From Candidatus Saccharimonadota bacterium (GTDB lineage: Bacteria > Patescibacteriota > Saccharimonadia > Saccharimonadales > Saccharimonadaceae), in assembly GCA_017432305.1 (NCBI GenBank), contig JAFRJK010000005.1, forward strand, positions 62,001-126,000: a stretch of 64,000 bases of DNA, read 5' to 3'. This document shows, piece after piece, positions 59,021 to 64,000 of this stretch (the stretch's first letter is position 1; every line of letters starts with the position of its first letter). Below the pieces are notes generated by a model. The model was given only the letters and a program-made list of their open reading frames with translations. It ran no database searches and was not told the DNA's origin. Made by a program: the position numbers and the translations under genes.

Positions 59021-59026
59021 TATAAT
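59021..59026 (+). promoter_or_regulatory. -10 box of pheST
   Basis: TATAAT ends seven bases before the ATG at 59034; no TG extension and no clear -35. Confidence 0.5.
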
Positions 59027-59033
59027 AGAAACA

Positions 59034-59978
59034 ATGGAAATTGAGAAGTTAAAAGAGGAGCTTAAAGCTCTAAATAAAGAATATGCCAAAATTAAAACGA
59101 TTCCGGTCGAGGAGCGTAAAGCTTTTGGCGAAGAAATGAATAAAAAGAAGCAAGCTATCTTGGATAAAATTAAGGTGGCAGAAGAAGCGGCAGAAGACGC
59201 TAAGGTTGAGCCACTCGATATTACAGCACCATTTAGTGTGAATGGTGAGGTAAAAGAATTCCGAAAGGGCTCGAAACACCCGCTTATGACTGAATTAGAT
59301 AGAGTTGTCGACATTTATCAAGCGATGGGCTTTAATGTGATGGAACCGAGGCAACTTGATGATGAATTCCATATGTTTGATTCTTTAAACTTCTCAAAAG
59401 GACATCCAGCTAGAGACGGTTATGATACTTTTAGGACGGCAGAAAACTTTATTCCAATTGCACATACTTCGGCGATGCAAAACCGTGCGCTCACAACTTA
59501 TAAAGATAGACTAGAGAAAGGTGGACAAATCGCGGTCGTGATTCCAGGTCGTGTTTTTAGAAACGAGGATGTTGACCCGACACATGAACACACATTTTAC
59601 CAATGTGAAGGGGTTTATGTTGCAGAAGAAGCAACAATGGGGCAATTACTCGGAATCTTTAAGAACTTCTTCGAGACTTATTATGGACAGAGTCTTAAGA
59701 TTAAGACACAACCGGGGTATTTTCCATTTACGGAACCTTCGTTTGAACTTCTAGTTGAGAAACCAAAGTCACTTGGCGGAAAGGGCGACGGATGGCTTGA
59801 ACTCTTAGGATGTGGGATGATTCATCCAAACGTTCTAAAAGCAGCTGGAATCGACCCAGAGAAATATAAAGGATTTGCCTGGGGCGGGGGAATTGATCGA
59901 CTTGTGATGATGAAATATATGCTAAATGACGTCCGTTATTTCGAGAGTGGTAAATTAGATTTCTTGGAGGAGTTTTAG
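59034..59978 (+). CDS. pheS: Phenylalanine--tRNA ligase alpha subunit
   Basis: Class II synthetase catalytic subunit. 314 residues with an N-terminal coiled coil of about 60 residues. HPLMTELDRVVDIYQAMGF (motif 1), HTSAMQNRALTTYK, VIPGRVFRNEDVDPTHEHTFYQCEG split over motif 2, and GCGMIHPNVLKAAG with GFAWGGGIDRLVMMKYML (motif 3). pheT begins at the next base. Confidence 0.97.
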   Translation: MEIEKLKEELKALNKEYAKIKTIPVEERKAFGEEMNKKKQAILDKIKVAEEAAEDAKVEPLDITAPFSVNGEVKEFRKGSKHPLMTELDRVVDIYQAMGFNVMEPRQLDDEFHMFDSLNFSKGHPARDGYDTFRTAENFIPIAHTSAMQNRALTTYKDRLEKGGQIAVVIPGRVFRNEDVDPTHEHTFYQCEGVYVAEEATMGQLLGIFKNFFETYYGQSLKIKTQPGYFPFTEPSFELLVEKPKSLGGKGDGWLELLGCGMIHPNVLKAAGIDPEKYKGFAWGGGIDRLVMMKYMLNDVRYFESGKLDFLEEF

Positions 59979-62486
59979 ATGCTGGTAAGTTTAAATGAGA
60001 TCAAAAAACTTGTTGAAATTCCTGCGGGGGTTTCGACGGATGAGCTTGTTAAATTGATCGGCTCGAGATTGGTCGAAGTCGAGGGGACGATTGATTTATC
60101 GAAGAAATATAAGGGAATTAAAATTGTTGAGGTGGTATCGGCTGAAGATATCCCAGAAACACATTTACATCTCTGTAAAATTAATGCTGGGACTGGTTCG
60201 GAAATCCAAGTTGTTTGTGGAGCGCCAAACGTTAGGACTGGTATGCTTGCGGTTTGGCTTGCACCTGGATGTGTTGTCCCGCAAACTTTCGGAGGAGAGA
60301 ATTTTGAGCTTAGTGTTCGAAAGCTTCGCGGTTATGAGAGCAATGGGATGCTCGCCGGATTAGACGAGCTAGATTTAGGCGACGACCACTCGGGAATTGT
60401 TGAGATTGATCCGAAATTTGCAAAAGCGGGAGATGATTTTGCTGAGAAATTTGAGCTTAAAGATACGATTTTAGATATTGAAAATAAATCTTTGACACAT
60501 CGTCCGGATACATTCGGATTAATCGGATTCGCGAGAGAAGTCGCGGGGATTTTAGGGGTGAAATTTGAAGAACCAGTTGAAAAATTTGGTGACCTCGAGA
60601 TTACAACTACGCTTTCGCCAGATACACTTTCGGAATATGTTTCGGATGCGGAGAAAGTTTGGGTTGAGGTTGAAGATAAAAATCTTTGTCCAAGATATAC
60701 AGCTGGAGTGTTTGAAGTTTCGAATACTGGTCTAGAGTCGGCTTTAGAGGGAAATAAATATCTAACTCTAAATGACGTTTTCTTGGCGAAAGCTGGGATG
60801 AAGAAGATTTCAAAGATTGTTGATGCCACAAACATTACGATGTTAATGACAGGACAACCACTTCATGCGTTTGACTATGATAAATTTGTTAAAGTAGGAG
60901 CTAAAACCTCTTCCACGTCTCAAGGGGCGACTGGTGGGGCGGATGAGCCAAAGATTGTTGTCAGGGTGGCAAAAAAAGGCGAGAAATTAACGCTTCTTGA
61001 CGGAAAGGAAGTCGAACTCGTTGAGGGGAACGATATTGTAATTTGCTCAAACGAAACGCCGGTGGCGCTTGCTGGGGCGATGGGCGGAGAATCGACGGAA
61101 ATCGACGAGGATACGAAGAAAGTCATCTTGGAATCGGCGACATTTAGTCTTTATAATGAGCGAAAAATGCAAATGGCACACGGGATTTTCTCGGAAGCAA
61201 TTACGAGGTTTACAAAGGGACAACCGATGGCGGGAACGGTTCCAGCTTTGGCACGTTGTGCGTCGATGTTGCTTGATAGCCCGAAGAAAATTATCGATTT
61301 TGAAGTTTCAGAAACTTATAACGACAATGACGTTTTTGTCGAGCTTTCGCTTAGTGATATAAATAATCTATTAGGGACAAAATATACTATTTCCGAGGTC
61401 AAAGAAACACTAGAAAACGTCGGCTTTAGAGTCGAAACTAGCGACGATGAAGATTTAAGAGTTAAAGTCCCAGAGTGGAGAACCGATATCTCAATTCGTG
61501 AAGATGTGATTGAGGAGGTTGGAAGACTTCGCGGGTATGATAATATTCCATTAGACCTTCCACTTCGTCCATTTATCGGAGCAGAGAAGAACCCAATGTT
61601 TGAGCTAAAACGAGAGATGCGTTCGATTTTGTCCGATAGAATTGGGGCGAATGAGGTCCTTACATATTCATTTGTTTCGAAAGATTTACAAGAGAAAGTT
61701 GGTGAAGATTTTTCGGATTCTTACGAAATTGTAAACTCGATTTCGCCGGAACTTCAATGTTTTAGACAATCGATTTTGCCGAGCTTAATCGATAAAATGT
61801 ATGATAATATTAGAGCTTTACATAAAGATTTCATACTCTATGAGTTTAATCAAGTAACTTCGAAGAAATTAGGGTTAACAGATGAGAAAGTGCCAGAAAT
61901 TGAAAATCATGTTGCTTTAATCTCGACCGGAGATTTCTATGAGGCAAAGAGAACACTAGTTGAGCTCGGAAGAAGATTACATGTTGAGTTTGTCCTTGGT
62001 GAGAATAATGCCGCGGAGTTCCCGTATTTTGAGAAAGTACGTTCGGCTAAAGTGATGTTAGATGGTGAAACGGTCGGGGTAGTTGGAGAAATTAAGGGAA
62101 GAGTGCTTCGAAATTTCAAGTTGAAAAACGCTTCCGGGTTTGAGCTTAATCTCGATAAAATCGTCAAGATGCCTAGAAAAATTACAGCTGACTTAAAACT
62201 TTCAAAATTCCCGTTTGTTGAACGTGATTTGACTTTGAAAGTCTCAAGTGAGGCAAATTATGAGGAAATTAAAGAAGCGGTTATAAACGGGCTTTCTGGA
62301 ATTTCGGAACTAGTTTATAAAGTTAACCCAGTTTCGATTTATCAGGGCGAGGACAAAATGACGAAAAATATTTCGTTCCATGTTTCGTTTGCAAGCGAGG
62401 TTAAAACGCTCGAATCTAATGAAATCTCTGATATAATGAAGAATATTGAAGAGAAAATTTCTGAGGTCAAAGCAGAGGTAATTTAA
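59979..62486 (+). CDS. pheT: Phenylalanine--tRNA ligase beta subunit
   Basis: 835 residues. N-terminal EMAP-type tRNA-binding fold (LHLCKINAGTGSEIQVVCGAPNV), B3/B4 editing region with ESNGMLAGLDELDLG and VDATNITMLMTGQPLHAFD, B5, catalytic-like core (GANEVLTYSFVSK), and C-terminal FDX-ACB anticodon-binding domain (LKLSKFPFVERDLTLKV). A short Ser/Gly-rich insertion lies near residue 310. Forms the heterotetramer with PheS. Confidence 0.97.
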   Translation: MLVSLNEIKKLVEIPAGVSTDELVKLIGSRLVEVEGTIDLSKKYKGIKIVEVVSAEDIPETHLHLCKINAGTGSEIQVVCGAPNVRTGMLAVWLAPGCVVPQTFGGENFELSVRKLRGYESNGMLAGLDELDLGDDHSGIVEIDPKFAKAGDDFAEKFELKDTILDIENKSLTHRPDTFGLIGFAREVAGILGVKFEEPVEKFGDLEITTTLSPDTLSEYVSDAEKVWVEVEDKNLCPRYTAGVFEVSNTGLESALEGNKYLTLNDVFLAKAGMKKISKIVDATNITMLMTGQPLHAFDYDKFVKVGAKTSSTSQGATGGADEPKIVVRVAKKGEKLTLLDGKEVELVEGNDIVICSNETPVALAGAMGGESTEIDEDTKKVILESATFSLYNERKMQMAHGIFSEAITRFTKGQPMAGTVPALARCASMLLDSPKKIIDFEVSETYNDNDVFVELSLSDINNLLGTKYTISEVKETLENVGFRVETSDDEDLRVKVPEWRTDISIREDVIEEVGRLRGYDNIPLDLPLRPFIGAEKNPMFELKREMRSILSDRIGANEVLTYSFVSKDLQEKVGEDFSDSYEIVNSISPELQCFRQSILPSLIDKMYDNIRALHKDFILYEFNQVTSKKLGLTDEKVPEIENHVALISTGDFYEAKRTLVELGRRLHVEFVLGENNAAEFPYFEKVRSAKVMLDGETVGVVGEIKGRVLRNFKLKNASGFELNLDKIVKMPRKITADLKLSKFPFVERDLTLKVSSEANYEEIKEAVINGLSGISELVYKVNPVSIYQGEDKMTKNISFHVSFASEVKTLESNEISDIMKNIEEKISEVKAEVI

Positions 62487-62505
62487 TACAGTAAAAGGAG
62501 GCAAT

Positions 62506-63246
62506 ATGGACCAAAAACAGTTAAAAACCAGTTGGAGCCAGAGAATTGTTATCGGAGTGATTGCGTTTTTGATGCTATTTTCGACAGTAGCAGTTTATGC
62601 TTTAATTGTTCTTTCAAATGAGAAAAAAGCAAAAAATAATGCAGATGTTTCGGCGGAATTAGAGAAGCTCAAAGAAGAATTAACAGATAAAAAAACCGTA
62701 CTTGAGGCAAAAATTTCGGAACTATCGAACCAATATTACGGGAAGATGAGTGGATATCGTTCGTTAGTCCGTTCTTATAATGCAAACTCGGTTGATACGG
62801 CGGGGCTAAAAACGACCGATCTCGAAATTGGTACGGGTGCAGAAATTACCGAAGACAGCTCATATTACAGCTATTATATTGGCTGGTGTGCAGATGAAAG
62901 TGTATTTGATTCGTCATTTGATGTTTGGGATGGAGCAACGGCACTTGTCGATCCGTTAGCTTATGTTGTTGGAGAATCAAGCTTTGTTGCAGGTTGGGAA
63001 GAAGGTGTGATTGGGATGAAAACTGGTGGTGTAAGAGAAATTGATATCCCAGGAGAACTCGCTTATGGAGATACTCAAGAAGTTTGTGGAGCGTTAAACT
63101 CTCCGCTTAAATACCTCGTGATGGTCATTGACCCGGGTAGCGATTACAAGAAATTGATGGATGAATATGACAATTTAGTTACCCAATATTATACACTTTA
63201 TTATTCACAAAATCAGGATCTTCTAACTAATAACTCTGCGGAGTAA
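62506..63246 (+). CDS. Membrane-anchored FKBP-type peptidyl-prolyl isomerase
   Basis: 246 residues. One membrane helix (about 13-35), a coiled-coil segment (about 43-75), then an FKBP domain: TDLEIGTGAEITEDSS, YYIGWCADESVFDSSFD, SSFVAGWEEGVIGMKTGGVREIDIPGELAYGD. Key aromatic and Tyr residues of the pocket are present. Acts on proteins outside the membrane, probably helping fold exported pilus or surface proteins. Ribosome site AAAAGGAGGC. Followed after 2 bases by the VanY-type gene. Confidence 0.9.
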   Translation: MDQKQLKTSWSQRIVIGVIAFLMLFSTVAVYALIVLSNEKKAKNNADVSAELEKLKEELTDKKTVLEAKISELSNQYYGKMSGYRSLVRSYNANSVDTAGLKTTDLEIGTGAEITEDSSYYSYYIGWCADESVFDSSFDVWDGATALVDPLAYVVGESSFVAGWEEGVIGMKTGGVREIDIPGELAYGDTQEVCGALNSPLKYLVMVIDPGSDYKKLMDEYDNLVTQYYTLYYSQNQDLLTNNSAE

Positions 63247-63248
63247 AA

Positions 63249-64000
63249 ATGATAAAAGGCGTGGGGAAAGAGAAAAGAAAAATTAGCAAAAAGATGCTGA
63301 TAATCTTTGGTGTGGTTTTTGCGATCGTTGTTTCAGGGGTAATTACGGGGCTTGTTGTTGCTGGGAATATCAAACGCGAGAAAGAAGAAACGGCGAGAAT
63401 TGAAGAAGAAAAACAGCTTGAAGAGGAAAGAAAGGCGGAAGAGGAACGGAGACGCCAAGAGGAAGAAGAGCAAAAACGACAGGAAGAAGAAAAACAAGCT
63501 GAAGAAGAGAAAAAGAAAGAAGAAGAAAAAAAGAACATGCCGGCAGTTTCGGGTGGGAATTGTACCATTTCTTTTGGGAATTTAATGCTAATAAATCCAA
63601 ATTTTACAGTTTCGACGGATTGGATTGATAATCGGAAAAAATCCTTGATTTCAGTTTCAAAGACTTATGGAATAAAAGAGGGAAAATCAAGCAACGGCGA
63701 TAATTTGATGGAGGCGGAAGCGGCAAAGCATTTGAACGAGATGGTGAAGGCGTACGAGGCGTATAACTCGGGACATACGATGGTGACGAGGAGCTGTTAT
63801 CGTGCAAGAGGAACAACTTGCGGAAGACTTTGTGCAAAGACGGGAACGAGCGACCACCACACAGGACTAACTTGTGATTTAGTCGATTCAAGTTATGGAA
63901 CAGATCTCGACACGAGTAAATATAATGACCACAAAGAGTGGCAGTGGTTAAGAGAAAACTCATATAAATATGGTTTTATTGATAGATTCCCAGAGGCTTG
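63249..64000 (+). CDS. VanY-type D,D-carboxypeptidase (M15B), truncated by the window edge
   Basis: 250 codons are visible and open to the last base. One membrane helix (about 17-38), then about 60 residues of Glu/Lys/Arg-rich coiled coil, then the M15 peptidase domain: LMEAEAAKHLNEMVKAYE, SDHHTGLTCDLVD (zinc-binding SxHxxGxxxD), and WQWLRENSYKYGFIDRFPEA. It trims peptidoglycan stem peptides. The long helical stalk would hold the enzyme away from the membrane. Confidence 0.88.
   Translation, partial: MIKGVGKEKRKISKKMLIIFGVVFAIVVSGVITGLVVAGNIKREKEETARIEEEKQLEEERKAEEERRRQEEEEQKRQEEEKQAEEEKKKEEEKKNMPAVSGGNCTISFGNLMLINPNFTVSTDWIDNRKKSLISVSKTYGIKEGKSSNGDNLMEAEAAKHLNEMVKAYEAYNSGHTMVTRSCYRARGTTCGRLCAKTGTSDHHTGLTCDLVDSSYGTDLDTSKYNDHKEWQWLRENSYKYGFIDRFPEA

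Noticed and set aside
60332-60835. Minus-strand ORF of 167 residues
   Set aside because: Shadow of pheT with a Ser-rich composition produced by the reverse strand.

Overview
The window looks like part of a chromosome from a Patescibacteria/CPR bacterium, most likely Candidatus Saccharibacteria (TM7). This rests on gene content and style rather than a marker rRNA, and none is present here. The wall genes are of Gram-positive type (LCP, FemX, a VanY peptidase, CapA). There is a compact type IV pilus operon with enlarged pilN/pilO-like proteins, a lone VirB2-like pilin, dnaX without its zinc module and a short pgk. Many genes have an extended -10 box (TGnTATAAT) ending only 6-9 nt before the start codon and no Shine-Dalgarno, so they are probably leaderless. 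TGA is used as a stop (for example 25942-25944), so the code is the standard bacterial one and not the TGA=Gly code of some other CPR lineages.

Layout. 1-2858: valS. 2859-4617: a cluster of six short promoterless coding cassettes (A-F) sharing a common head and a palindromic tail. 4618-8182: DUF1653 protein, transposase-domain remnant, DUF1704-like zinc metallopeptidase, FemX. 8224-12675: dnaX, dnaB and a GT-C membrane protein. 12679-13713: tsaD. 13739-14461: second cassette cluster (G-I). 14471-18443: MacB-like ABC transporter and LCP ligase. 18616-18903: tRNA-Asp and tRNA-Pro. 18980-23564: membrane glycosyltransferase, pyk, pgk, DUF975 protein. 23709-34959: a cell-surface sugar and export block (WecE-type aminotransferase, ATP-grasp, epimerase, ArnC-like transferase, two ArnE/F-like small transporters, a GT-C protein, a heterodimeric ABC exporter, another polytopic protein). 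34981-39034: CapA, tdk, tmk, ung, rpoD. 39051-50312: VirB2-like pilin, diacylglycerol kinase family protein, then pilM-pilN-pilO-(EF-hand-like protein)-pilB-pilT-pilC and a beta-helix surface protein. 50413-56845: PLD-like protein, CoaE-like kinase, polA, processive-type GT2, queH. 56913-64000: tRNA-Lys, AEC transporter, small membrane proteins, pheS-pheT, FKBP isomerase and a truncated VanY-type peptidase.

The most striking feature is the cassette system. Nine segments of about 67-82 codons each begin with GGATTTTTGGAGGGGTGG (read as DFWRGG) and end at codons for R-C-A-T-D that lie in a near-perfect DNA palindrome. They stay open over roughly 630 codons in total, yet none has a plausible start codon, ribosome site or N-terminal partner. 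They are arranged as three triads with the same order of orientations: one minus cassette, then a convergent pair that overlaps tail to tail in antisense register. The encoded pattern resembles the C-terminal end of FISUMP/DUF1566-type domains (C-type-lectin-like). I infer a reservoir of silent C-terminal modules for a variable surface protein expressed elsewhere, diversified by gene conversion or by inversion. No recombinase, reverse transcriptase or expression locus is visible in this window.

The other genes fit an epibiotic, wall-bearing cell with reduced metabolism. It makes or remodels surface glycans, exports and assembles pili and adhesins, and keeps core replication, transcription and tRNA charging.
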